The translations under genes were made by a program, and so were the position numbers. The notes beneath the pieces were generated by a model. It saw nothing but the letters and a program-made list of their open reading frames with translations. It had not been told where the DNA came from and did no database searches. Shown here piece after piece: positions 11,661 to 22,562 of a DNA stretch of 64,000 nt; the stretch's first letter is position 1; each line of letters opens with the position of its first letter. The DNA comes from Balamuthia mandrillaris (Eukaryota > Discosea > Longamoebia > Balamuthiidae), in NCBI GenBank assembly GCA_031835245.1, contig JAVKOQ010000056.1, positions 124,001-188,000 of the forward strand, given 5' to 3'.

Positions 11661-14624
11661 ATGGAAAGCCGCTCTCTGTTGTTGTTCTTAGGTGTTGTGA
11701 TAATGTTACCACTGGTGCAAGTATGGGCGGTTGAAGCTCTTGACATGTACGCGGTCACCAGAACTAAACCAACTGGCCTGGTGCGACCTTGGGAAGAAGT
11801 CACTGTGTGGGTTCAAGTTGCCGACGCTAGCGAGCCATACTTCAACGTAACAGTGGAAGTTGGTGGATATAACGGCCTTAACGGGATTACCTACGACGTA
11901 TTCTCTGGTAGGTTTTTCTTTTTGTTGTTCCTGTACCCTTTTCCGTTCCTGAACTAACTAATTGATAGCTACATTTGAGGAGGACTCTATTTGGGCTTGT
12001 GAGATTGTACCTTACCCAAACCGCACGGCTGGCTTTGGGCGGTGCACATCCACAACGCCAGCCATCTCATTTGATGAGCTCACTTTTCGTGCAATTGTTG
12101 CCTCGGATATGGAGTCCGTAAGTATTCCTCCAGCTAGTTGCTATCATCAGTGGGTGCTGAGCGATGCCATTACATTCATATGAAGCTCAAGTCATCACAG
12201 TCGGTCTTTGATCAAGGTCTAGTGCAGATATACGGGTGGACAGAGGAGAATGAAATCAAACAACAACAGTTGGCTGGTTTCTGGGTTTCAGTAGGGGCGC
12301 CATCAACAAATTTTAAAGGGCTTATCACCGAGATGGAACCGGAACCGCTGGAGGGATATGTCCCCGGCGTTTCCAGCCACTCGTTCTTGCCCTTGTTCGA
12401 GAATCTTGGCCCATCTAGGGTTCTGTATGCTACCTGCAATATCATTCTGTCTCCGTCGTGGGCAACAAAGTGGGATGCTGAGCGCTTAGCCGCCAACACT
12501 GATTGCAAAATAAGTCATCAAAACGAATCTATTGTGGAATGCAACTCTGCTAATCACGAGCCTGTGCCCAAGAATATGGTTCTGAATTTCTGGTCTGCCA
12601 ATGAAACGTTGGTTCCTCCCAAACTAGGTTTTGCTGTCACCAGTCCTTCAATACGGGAGCCAATTACCGTTACTACCAGTTGCACAACTCCCTACGTCTA
12701 CTCTAATGACCCAACTCCTACTGTCATACTTTTGGGGGATATAGACGCTCAAGTTGCTGCATTTTTCCAAGGTGAAGATTATTTTTTTTTAAACAACGGG
12801 CGCTGATACTAATGACAGTTTGCAAGCAGCCCCAGTTAACGCTTCTGCAACAGTCAATGAAGCAATGCATTGGTCAGTGGATCTAACAAATTATGGTAGA
12901 AGCTCTTCTTTGAACAGCAGGTGTACTTGGAATTTTTCTCTGCCTTTGGAAGAGCATGCGTTCTTTGCATCCACCAACAGGTCGGACTGTTTACCATCAT
13001 TTTCACAAGTAGACGAAATGTTGATGATTCAATGCGTTGGCGACGTGCACCCACAACAACGACTCAGACTTGATTTCCAACTCACCTTTACTCATTCCCT
13101 TCCAGCGTCCTACAACCTACATGTTTCTGTTATATGCCTTGATGAATTGGAAAAAGTGGTGTTGGTTGAACATGCCTCCTTCGTGGTGGTTGGTGGTGAT
13201 TCTGGCAACTCAGATGCAGACCTTTCAAGCAAGGAGATTGACATGGCGTTAAGCTTGGGATTGGGCCTTGGAGTTCCAGTCATGTGCTTACTGTTAGCAG
13301 GAGGATTTTGGTTGTGGAGACAACAACGAACCCGTACTCGCAAGAAGACCCTGTCTGCCATTCAAACAACTGAACTGAAAGATGGATTGAACGGAAATAT
13401 ATGCTCAGTTAATTCGAATAGTACAAAGGACTTGGAACTTGGCTTCTCTTGGGAAATCCCATTTGAAGAATTAGAGTTCAATGATGAAATTGGACGTGGG
13501 TATGTAGTTAGTCATTTATCAGCGCTCCTCTAACGATTCTTTGTTTTACAGGGCGTTTGGAGTGGTTTGGAGGGGAGTGTGGAGAGAAAGTGATGTGGCC
13601 ATTAAAAAACTTCAGGAATCCAACTGGGACGAGTTTGCTGTAGAGTTGGACATTATGCAGTTAAGCAAACCTGCTTACTTCAACATACTGTTACTTACAT
13701 TTCTATTCTCATAGAAAGCTTCGTCCTCATGCAAACGTCTTACAATTATTAGGAGTGGCTTACCAAGATAATGTGCCCTTTTGTGTAACAGAACTAATGC
13801 CCAAAGGGAATTTGTGGCACTTTTTACAAACTAATGAAGGAAAGGAATATATTCAAACCACAACTAATCTTACGCAAATGGCAAAAGAAATTGCAGCTGG
13901 TATGCATCATCTTCATTCTGAAGGAATTGTGCATCGTGACTTGGCTGCAAGAAATTTGTTGCTTACTGAAACAAATGAAATTAAAGTTTCAGGTAAGTAC
14001 AACTAAGAAGAATTTGATGTTTAATCCTTATTTAACTTGCAGTACAGACTTTGGTTTATCTCGCTTAGTTGTTAAACTTGAAAGTGAACAAGAAGTTGTA
14101 GGTCCATTAAAATGGTTTGTGCATTTTTGATTCTTGTTTATTATGTAACTAAAACAAAGTAACAAAAATTAGGATGGCTCCTGAATGCTTTATTGAATCA
14201 AAGTACTCTGAAAAGTCTGATGTTTGGAGTAAGTTACCTTTTTATATTTTAAATTACACTTAAATAATTTTCTTTTATAGGTTATGGAATCACCTTATGG
14301 GAGATTGTGACTTTTGGTAAAGAACCATATTCACAAATGAATGGTTTACAAGTTGCAAGTATGTTAATTAGTGCTGTAAATAAAGGTATGTAATTAGCAA
14401 TATTTTCATATAAAGTTGTTTTTAACTTTTATTTAGAAACTCCAGTTACATCATTAGCAATACCAACCACCACTCCAAAAATTATAATGCAATTGATAAA
14501 TCAATGTTTAAACTTGACTCCTGATCAAAGGTATAATTGATTTTTTAAATCATTTAAAACTTGTACTAATTATTTTTTCTTAAGACCTTCTTTTAAAGAA
14601 ATTTTATCTATTTTAAAAACATAA
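11661..14624 (+). CDS. Single-pass receptor tyrosine kinase B
   Basis: 800 residues from eleven exons: 11661-11907, 11969-12117, 12186-12771, 12827-13499, 13552-13659, 13715-13992, 14048-14114, 14173-14228, 14281-14385, 14437-14530, 14585-14624. Signal peptide at residues 1-22, glycosylated ectodomain with a juxtamembrane motif W-V-L-N-G-SSSL-C-W shared with kinase A (HWSVDLTNYGRSSSL here), one membrane helix (VPVMCLLLAGGFWLW), then FSWEIPFEELEFNDEIGRG. The kinase keeps GRGAFGVV, VAIKK, HRDLAARN, DFGLSR and KWMAPECF. Domain order and the positions of several introns match kinase A, so the two arose by inverted duplication. The last seven exons are far richer in A/T at silent sites than the ectodomain exons, as the gene runs into the AT-rich island. 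Confidence 0.88.
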
Positions 14625-16962
14625 AATATTTTAGAATTGTTGTATTTTACGTATAATTTTAATTTCTTTTCCTCCTTATATATATTATTTCTTTCAGAAT
14701 TTTTCCTTTCAGTGTTCTTTTGATAGTTTTTTATCTAGCTTTATCACAATATTAAAATAAATTTTTGTATTTCATCAATACTTAGAACTGATGTAAAATC
14801 TGAAAAAGAGGAAAGAAGAATGAGGAAAAAGAAAAAACTATCATACAAAGCTAGTTTAAAACATTCAATACCTTTCATTTGTTCCATAAGAAAAAAGAAA
14901 GATAAAAAAGAGAGTAAACCCTCTTCAAACCAACTTAATTCCATAGAATACTCCTATTTTCTGCTTTGAAATATAGCACACTGAACACAAATGGTTTTCC
15001 CTTCTGAGCTCAGTCTCTACTTGAAATTGATATAATTAAAGTACATAAGTTGCTATATGAGAATAAAATGAACGAAATAGCAAACTCTCTTGAAAACCAC
15101 TTAGTGAAAATCTGCATGCCACTTTATAACATAACAAAGCCAAAAGAAGATCATCAGTTTGCATTCTTCACACATTAAATAACTATGCCCAGGCCTATAG
15201 GGCTATGAAAGCCAATTTTATACTATTGTTTCACTGTTTTAAAGGTAAGTGAATGAAGTGAGGACCAAAAGCAACCAACTATTAAAAGTTTCTCAAACTC
15301 TTTTCATCATAAATCTGAAGATTATCCGAAATAGATAATCCTTTTAATTTGGTCAAAGTGCTTACACTTCATGCTTAGCAGCACATCTTACCCAGAAAAC
15401 CTCTAGTATTATGTTTCATCCACCAAGGATCTGTTGACTCAGCACTGGGTCATCCAGAATACTAATCACTCAGGGTAGATCAAAGGCCTTCAAGTTCATT
15501 GGGTCGTCTTTTTGGATGATTTGGGCTCTGCCTATGTATAAATCACAGGAGCACACTTCAAAAAGGTCTTCATATCAAACCATGATATACAATATATTCC
15601 TGAGGAAAACACATACCAAATAGATGATGTGAAGGAATTGAAGAAAAGACCCCCAGAATGATCCTCATCCTCTACATTGATGAGGATGAAGACTAGTTAT
15701 AAAAAATTGAAATAGGAAAAATTTTTCTACTCAACATATGTCCTGTGTTCCTTGGCCAAGACTTTATTCTTAGTATTAACATTAAGGTCATTGGCATTTC
15801 TTTTGACCCTGGCACTACCACTTCTGAGATTCCAACTTATCAACTTAATGCTCATCTTATTACTACTTCTTATCCATGCAAACATCTCTTCTACAGACTC
15901 ATTTGTTGTGTCACAACCTGGCCTTGCGTCATGCCAATCCCTCACTCTTACAACACTCACAAAGGAGAGATAAGATTGGGGTGGTTCTTGGTTTGCTCTT
16001 ATTAGAAAGACCTGCTTCATGTGTACAGTTTCTCTCTCTAATCCTGTTATTCCCTCCTTTTTTCCTCTTTCCCCTCTCCTGTTGTAATGCAATACTTAGA
16101 GATTCTGTTGATTGGCTAGGTGATGTCATCCTATCGATCAGACCGAGATCATGCCGCATGACAGTTGATTATTACAACTTTTGAGAGTTCTATTAGCAAG
16201 AGAGAAAAAGAGAAAAAAGAGCAAAAAAGTGCCTACTACAGTGAGGCAAGTGAAGTATAAAAGCCACAAGGTTCATTACTTGCTTTGGACTGTAGGCTGT
16301 TTGTAGCATTGTTGATTAAGTCCAACCTAACAAAAGAATGGGACAAATGATTAAAAAGGAGTGTATTCCAGAAGACAGCAAGACAACAGCAGGGATTCTC
16401 TGTCATTGCTTTACAGTACACCAAGAGAAAGAGAAAAGAGAGAAGAGAAAGAAGGAAGAAATATAAGAAAGGGATGCTAAGGTCCAGGAAGAGACCTGAA
16501 TTGAGGAGTTAGTAGAATAAAGTTGGTAATTTTCTAACACACCATTGCCCTTTCACATCTTTCCAACTTTGACTCTCAATATAATGTGAACCATGTGCAT
16601 CAAGGAAAGCATCACAGCAGCCCCTCTGAACTGCTTCAGTCCAGTCAATTCGCTCCACCAACTATACACTAGGAGAACAAAAGGAAAGAGGAAGTGGCAG
16701 ATGGCCATTTCTTTTTCATTCTTTCTTTTGACTGAGCGTTTAGTGAGCAGCAAACACTCCCTGCCCCTGCACATGCAGCAGTTTTTGGTGGTCAGTGGTT
16801 TGCATTAGACAAACCAGTGATTTTTGCCTCTGCTATTTTCATATGAGCGGTTTTTGGTAGTTTTTCGCAGTTTTTGGTGGCCTTTCCACCACTGCTGTTT
16901 TTAGCATAAGCAGTTTTTGGCAGCCAGCCACTCATGACAAGCATCAATAGGCAACCAAAAAC
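14625..16962. other. AT-rich gene-free stretch at the edge of the repeat island
   Basis: About 2.3 kb with no ORF that I recognise, no tRNA-like arms and no clear terminal repeats. The longest overlapping ORFs, near 15727-16184 on both strands, have no family resemblance and are probably chance. Around 16790-16930 the motif AGTTTTTGG recurs several times. Confidence 0.6.
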
Positions 16963-17342
16963 TATTGTAGTAGTAGTAGTAATAAGAAGTTTATTTGCTT
17001 TGAGAGCAACACCAATCTACATAAAAAGTAAGCATTGTACATACATAGTGTACTCTTACTTCTCTTACTCCCTCATCCTCAATGCCTTCCCAATTGTTAT
17101 TCAAATTCACAAGTGAAAGGTGTTGAATGAGATTTCAGACTGACTTTGTATCATCTAGCTATCCTTTTCATTCCCCTTTCCTTTCTTCTCTTTTCCTTGC
17201 TTTTACATTACTTCCAAAGATTGATAAAATGCAGAAGAACTTCCATGCTTCCAACTTGCTCTTGCTGCCCATAATCTCCAGACTCGTTTACAACTTTGCT
17301 TACATTGTTCCATCTCTTGAGCTCTGTTGCATTTCTTTCCAA
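16963..17342 (-). mobile_element. 5'-truncated LINE copy (3' end only), inverted
   Basis: Reads as the reverse complement of 21078-21451, the 3' end of the longest LINE copy, including the C-terminal coding part and the 3' UTR. It starts with a TAGTAGTAGTAG run, which is the complement of the family's (CTA)n tail. Severe 5' truncation is the usual outcome of LINE insertion. Confidence 0.85.
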
Positions 17343-17384
17343 AAACTATTGTATTATTTCTATTGACAATCAAGTTGATATGTG

Positions 17385-17560
17385 TTAAATGTCAACAACT
17401 GTTTTACACAAAGTGGCAGCTGGCTGGTACAACTTATGCAGGTTGATGGGCTGCTTGGGTCTTGCTAGAGGGAAGGAGGAAAGGAGGGAAGGAGGAGGGC
17501 AAGAAGGAATAAGCAGGAATGTATAAGTGTAAATACACCATAACAACAAACACAGTACAA
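17385..17560 (-). repeat. Dispersed repeat, partner at 26125-26310
   Basis: The complement of this stretch matches 26125-26310, including a CCTCC/CTTCC-rich tract followed by AGCAA-ACCCAAGCA and CAGCCCATCAAC. No coding potential is apparent. The pairing shows a second repeat family in the island; its class is unknown. Confidence 0.6.
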
Positions 17561-17561
17561 A

Positions 17562-17640
17562 CAAAAAGGAGAATCTCCTTTTGCTTTTCACTTGAATTAT
17601 ATGGCAAAAAAAATTATTTTTTGGGCCTTAAAAAAATTAT
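17562..17640 (+). repeat. Solo terminal-repeat copy of the 21.5-24.0 kb element
   Basis: CAAAAAGGAGAATCTCCTTT, then a segment matching TTCACTT-ATTATATGGCAAAAAAA. It is nearly identical to the left end of the TIR element at 21471 and to the complement of its right end near 24014. The inner half is a near-palindrome (GGAGATTCTCC type). Confidence 0.65.
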
Positions 17641-18029
17641 TTTACTATAATATTTTTCTATAACAACACTTTTTGATATTGAAATAATTTATTTGTAAAA
17701 CCACTCTTCCATAATACCTTTCCCATTCTTCCTTCTCTCTTTTCTTCACTCAAATAAAGGTCTTTTCCTTTAGTTATCAAGTTGGTATCCATTGAATAGT
17801 TTCTCCACCAATTTTATCATATATTATTGATTTTCTTGTTTAATAAACAAAAATAAATTTTTTGAAAAAAAATAAAAATAAATATTGAAAAAACAAATGG
17901 AGCTGCACTGTACGCAGCTCACTGCTTATATTACAATAAATAAGTACAATAATTTGATGGATAAATTTGTGTTTTTTTGGTACATATCTTACTATAACTA
18001 TCAACACGATTAAGGAAAAAAGTAATGAA

Positions 18030-18110
18030 GTCAAATGGTGCAATGGACAAGATGTTGGTATATCAATCGAAGGGTTCTGAGTTCGAATAATTGAAGAACC
18101 AGCAGGTTAA
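18030..18110 (+). other. tRNA-like internal-promoter remnant (possible SINE head)
   Basis: AATGGTGCAATGGACAAGA resembles a pol III A box and GGTTCTGAGTTCGAATAA, about 30 bases on, resembles a B box. I cannot fold a proper acceptor stem or a seven-base anticodon loop, so a functional tRNA is unlikely. It could be a decayed tRNA or a tRNA-derived SINE start. Confidence 0.25.
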
Positions 18111-18344
18111 ACAGGCCTATTGTGGCCACTAGTTAATGCATAGGTATTTCGCTGTGTACAGCTTTCTTTCCCAATGAATTATCTAGTCTTATACTGATTT
18201 GAGAAAATAGCCAGCGTTGGAGAAGATGATCAACAGAAACTTTGTGAACAATAGCCACTACTTTGGACAGGTATTTGCAAACTTGTTCAAGTGATTTTTG
18301 AGGTAACAAGCCAAACATTCTCTCAATCAGTGATATACTGCCTC

Positions 18345-18500
18345 ATTGTGGTGATGGTAATGACGATGGTGATGGCAATGGTAATAGCAACAGTGATGTG
18401 ATGACAATGGCAATTACAGGGACAATGGCAATGGTATTGGCAAGAGCAATGACAACAACAACAGCAATAGCAATGGCAAAGACCACAACAGGTCCTATGT
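18345..18500 (+). repeat. Degenerate GGY/AAY triplet repeat, related tract at 27295-27440
   Basis: Imperfect GATGGTAATGGCAATGG triplets that read as Gly/Asn/Asp in one frame. A similar tract sits at 27295-27440. The flanks of the two tracts do not match, so this is either an old coding low-complexity segment or simple-repeat expansion. Confidence 0.5.
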
Positions 18501-19022
18501 CAATATGGTGGATCTGGCCAGGAAGGAACATCTAAAACTGGGGACCCAAATGGTAATCATTCCCCAAGGATATGGTAGCTGACCCCAACTGTTGGTCTAC
18601 AATAAAACCAAAGTATGGCTTTGCCAGTTCCTACTCCAAGGTAGGAGCTGTGGAGGGTAGATTGATTGTGGTGAGCGATAAGGACCTTAAGAAGGATAAG
18701 GTGTGCAAAAGGATCTTTGAGCTGGGGCTCAAGCACATTGGAGTGTGGAAGGTAGGGGAGAAAAATGACATGCAGCATTACAAGAAAGGAGAGACTTGGG
18801 TCTGGGACAGATCCAACATGAGGAGTCTTGAGATAAATTTTGGTGATTTTACCAACAAAGAAAAGAGTGAAGAACACCCAACTCCACTTGGGTGGAACTA
18901 GCAGGACAGAGTTGCATCTTTATAATCAATACAGTGTATCTCCCTCCAGGAGGAAGTTGTGGAGAGCCAACAAATGGGACTGGATAAAGTGGAGGAGACA
19001 AGAGAATATCAAGGAATTGCAG

Positions 19023-19124
19023 AAATGGATTGGTAACATGTGGAGGATAGTGACAAAGCGCAGAGCAGAGCCCAAATGGATCGGCAACATGTGGAGGATA
19101 GTGGCAAAGCGTAGAGCAGAGCTC
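19023..19124 (+). repeat. Tandem duplication of a 51-bp unit inside the LINE
   Basis: Two adjacent 51-bp units (19023-19073, 19074-19124) that differ at a few bases and encode KWIGNMWRIVTKRRAEP twice. The multiple-of-three length keeps the frame. Confidence 0.85.
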
Positions 19125-19304
19125 AAAGCAGTTATTGAGCACCACAGTAGCACAGCAGCCTTCAAGGAACATTGGGCAAAGCTGGGAAGGAAGGATTCTT
19201 CTATTGGGAGCTTGCATTGAGAGGAAGCAGGTCCAGAAGGACTGCCTTGGTCTGGTAGTAACTGGCTTAAGAAGGAGAGTTTTAATCTTGCATGGAGGAA
19301 AAGA

Positions 19305-21215
19305 TTGAGGGTGGGCAAAGCAGCTGGTGTGGACAATATTGATGGGGAAATGATGAAGTATGGAGGTAAACATGTGCAAGATGCAACTTGGACGCTGATC
19401 AAGGCCATTGAGAACCAAGGCATATTCCCCAAGGAGTGGAAACAGGGGGTGGTTATTCCCTTGCATAAGGCAGGAGATCCCCAGAATCCAGCAAACTATA
19501 GAGGTATTACTCTCCTATGCAATGCAGCCAAGGTGTTTGAAGGAGCTATCTTGGTACAATTGAACATACAAGCAAGAGAGCAAGGGTGGATAAGTAATTG
19601 CCAGGGTGGATTTAGAAAAGGAAGGGGAGTCATGGATCAGGTGTGGCGGTTGAAGAAATGCCTGATGAAGAGAAGCAAAGAACGTACCTATATTGCTCTG
19701 TTGGATATCAGCAAGGCATATGACATGCTTGACCATGACATACTGGCAAGGACATTACGCAAAAGAGGAGCAGAAGAGGCAGCAGTGGGTATCATTACAG
19801 AGTGGTACCATGGTATGACGAGTGTTATTCGCATGAATGGGCAGCTTTCAGAGGAATTTCTGGTGGAAAGAGGAGTTAAGCAAGGAGGAGTTTTGTCTCC
19901 ATTCTTGTTCAATGTATACATTGATGTGGTGGCAAGAAAGCTACAAGCTGCAGAGGAGAAGGAAAGAGGAGATAAAGCAAGGAATGTTTGCTTGTTGTTT
20001 GCAGATGACTTGGCAGTGGTGGCCAGCGACCCATTTGAGCTTCAGAGAAGATTGAATGTAGCAGTGGAGGCAGTGAATGCTCTGGGACTTCAGTTCAATG
20101 CAAAGAAATCAGTGGTGCTAGTACAAGGAAAGAAGGCTCATTTTCAAGAGTGGAGACTGAAGGGGGAGGCTGTGAAACGGGTGAAGGAGGCCAAGTACCT
20201 GGGACTGTGGTTTGAAGAAAGTGGGGAATGGACAACTCATGCCAAGGAGAGGATCACCAAGGCCAAGCAAGCCCTCTACAGCCTTAGGCAGCGGGGAGCC
20301 ATTGCCCAAGGCCTTGGTACACGCACTGCCCAGATTGCTGCAGAGGCTATTGTCAAGTCTACCTTGTCATATGGATTATGTATGACAGAGCTTTCCAAAT
20401 CATGGTGGAAGAAGATCGAAGCAGTGTGGAATGAGACAGCAAGAAGTGTATTGCAAGTTCATCGAAGGACTGTGGCGGGGGTTTGTAGAGCAGAATTGGG
20501 CTGGTTGACCATCAAGGCCTACTGTGAGTTGGAAAGACAAGCAGTAATTCATCATGCTGAGAGGCAAGATGGCCACTTTGAGCTACTTGAAGAGGTAAGC
20601 CAAGCAAGTGAAGAGGAAGGGGAGAAGAATGAAGGTGAGGGAGGTGACGGAACGACAGTTGTTGAAAAGAAAGCCAAGAGGATGAGGGCCTTAACTCGAG
20701 TAGCCAAGATGGAGTATGCAGCTGAAGGAGAAAGAGGAACAAGAGCATGGCTATGGCATAACTTCTTGACAAATGGAAGATGTTTGGTTGGACAACAACG
20801 GAGCTTAGTGATTACCAACCCAAGGAAAGAACGTTTGATGAATGCTATTCGCTGTGGTGGACTGCCTATTGGAAAAAAGTGGGGATCCATTCAGCAGTCT
20901 GAGGTGGATAGCAAGTGCCCTGCATGTGATGCTGAGGAAGAAACAGCAGAACACTTCCTGTTAAGGTGTCCTAACCTTTGGGAAGATCGCTTTAGAATCT
21001 GGAGTGTGGACAATGGAAGTGAAGAACAAGTCAGAAAGCTGATTATTGAAGACTGTACAACAAAGCTCCTGTCAAGTGGAAAGAAATGTAACAGAGCTCA
21101 AGAGATGGAACAATGTAAGCAAAGTTGTAAACGAGTCTGGAGATTATGGGCAGCAAGAGCAAGTTGGAAGCATGGAAGTTCTTCTGCATTTTATCAGTCT
21201 TTGGAAGTAATGTAA
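19305..21215 (+). CDS. LINE reverse transcriptase with C-terminal zinc knuckle
   Basis: 636-residue ORF. RT blocks are visible in order: NYRGITLLCNAAKVFE, GGFRKGRGVMDQVW, ALLDISKAYDMLDHDIL, GVKQGGVLSPFLFNVYID and the catalytic LLFADDLAVVA. Near the C-terminus CPACDAEEETAEHFLLRC fits the zinc-binding CxxC-H-C knuckle found downstream of RT in many LINEs. The same frame continues upstream with K/R-rich sequence to 19221, where a TGA separates it from a further 127-residue open stretch (18840-19220); so the true protein is probably longer and this copy is likely disabled at its 5' half. No RNase H domain is evident. Confidence 0.88.
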   Translation: MRVGKAAGVDNIDGEMMKYGGKHVQDATWTLIKAIENQGIFPKEWKQGVVIPLHKAGDPQNPANYRGITLLCNAAKVFEGAILVQLNIQAREQGWISNCQGGFRKGRGVMDQVWRLKKCLMKRSKERTYIALLDISKAYDMLDHDILARTLRKRGAEEAAVGIITEWYHGMTSVIRMNGQLSEEFLVERGVKQGGVLSPFLFNVYIDVVARKLQAAEEKERGDKARNVCLLFADDLAVVASDPFELQRRLNVAVEAVNALGLQFNAKKSVVLVQGKKAHFQEWRLKGEAVKRVKEAKYLGLWFEESGEWTTHAKERITKAKQALYSLRQRGAIAQGLGTRTAQIAAEAIVKSTLSYGLCMTELSKSWWKKIEAVWNETARSVLQVHRRTVAGVCRAELGWLTIKAYCELERQAVIHHAERQDGHFELLEEVSQASEEEGEKNEGEGGDGTTVVEKKAKRMRALTRVAKMEYAAEGERGTRAWLWHNFLTNGRCLVGQQRSLVITNPRKERLMNAIRCGGLPIGKKWGSIQQSEVDSKCPACDAEEETAEHFLLRCPNLWEDRFRIWSVDNGSEEQVRKLIIEDCTTKLLSSGKKCNRAQEMEQCKQSCKRVWRLWAARASWKHGSSSAFYQSLEVM

Positions 21216-22562
21216 GCAAGGAAAAGAGGAAAAAGGAAAGGGAAAGAAAAGGATAGCTAGATGATACAAAGTTGGTCTGAAATCTCATTCAACACCTTTC
21301 ACTTGTGAATTGAATAACAATTGGGAAGGCATTGAGGATGAGGGAGTAAGAGAAGTAAGAGTACACTATGTATGTACAATGCTTACTTTTTATGTATAGA
21401 TTGGTGTTGCTCTCAGAGCAAATAAACTTCTTATTACTACTACTACTACTCTCCTATAACACAATACTAACAAAAAGGGGAATCTCCTTTTGCTGTTCAC
21501 TTGGATTATATGGCAAAAAAAAATATTTTTCAGGTCTTCAAAAAAATATTTTTTTAAAAACTTAATTTTCAGTCAAAAAAATAATATTTTGCCTTTAACA
21601 AAAAGAATAAAATAATGTTTTTTGATTTCTAAAAATATTTTTTATGGTCTGAAAACATTTTTTAAGTTCTAAAAATTAATTATTTTTTATAAAGCATTAT
21701 TAAAAGACATTTGATATAAAAAAATTTACTATTAAACATTAAACAAAACTCAAAGATTTATGAATGCTTTTTTTCGAATCTATCTAATTCTGTATAAATT
21801 TGAGCTTTATAAGCAACAGATAATCATTTGTGATCTGAGGTTAATATTAAAGGACCTCAAATAAATGATGCTTGATGTATGTTTTGAGTTTCCTTTTGTA
21901 AAAAATAACGTTGACCTCATTTTGTATACCATGATATAGTAGCTTTACAAGCTGTTGTAGAATGTACAAATGCAAGCTAAAAGTCCTCTGAAGAACTATC
22001 TTTTGGACAAATAGCAAAATGTGATTGGATAAAATATGGAAAGGTATGCAAGTAGCACAACCAGATGTTGTGACTTGAAAATTTGATTGAAGAGGAGGAA
22101 GAAGCTGAAGTCAAAGAAAGCAAAATAGTGAAAAAAGTAGATTGAGTACCTCAAATGCATTCCTCTTCTACACAAGATTTGGGTATCAAATGAGGAATAT
22201 AAAGATAGATTTGGAAATCCTTTTACCAAAGAAATGGGTTTGCTCCAAATTTGAGTAATGCTTTATGAAAGGTGGAAAACATTTGATTCACATCTTTATG
22301 AGTATGTCCAGGTGGCAAAAAGCAAAGTTTGATCTTGGAAAACATCTTGAGATGCACCAACCAACATAAAAATGACCTGCCCTCCAACATGGCCCATTTT
22401 ACAAGTGAAATCCAACATTCATGCTCCTTGGAGCAAACACCCTCTCCACCTCCTTCACTAAAACCATCTCATGATATTGAAAGGAAAAAAAAAGAAAAAG
22501 CAAAAAAACAACAACAAAGACCTCTTCCAAACACCAGGCCAAAAAAGCAAAAAACCATCATC

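Larger units (their letters stand above)
18560..21451 (+). mobile_element. LINE (non-LTR retrotransposon), longest copy
   Basis: Contains the reverse transcriptase ORF below, a 3' UTR of about 230 bp and a terminal (CTA)n run at 21436-21451. The 5' limit is not certain; 18572-19220 holds shorter ORFs, one of which has a segment (GETWVWDRSNMRS) that could be the tail of an apurinic-type endonuclease. Two more copies of the family lie at 16963-17342 and about 24030-25598. A simple-sequence 3' end in place of poly(A) is seen in several LINE clades (for example I and L2-like). Confidence 0.85.

Noticed and set aside
15727-16184. Overlapping ORFs of about 75-120 residues on both strands
   Set aside because: No domain resemblance, no splice-supported extension and AT-rich context; probably chance.
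18030-18110. Functional tRNA gene
   Set aside because: A and B box look-alikes are present, but the acceptor stem and a seven-base anticodon loop cannot be formed; kept only as a remnant.
22451-22562. Upstream in-frame extension of the methyltransferase-like gene
   Set aside because: The Lys-rich upstream frame is low complexity and resembles nothing in the family; the ATG at 22563 is a better start.
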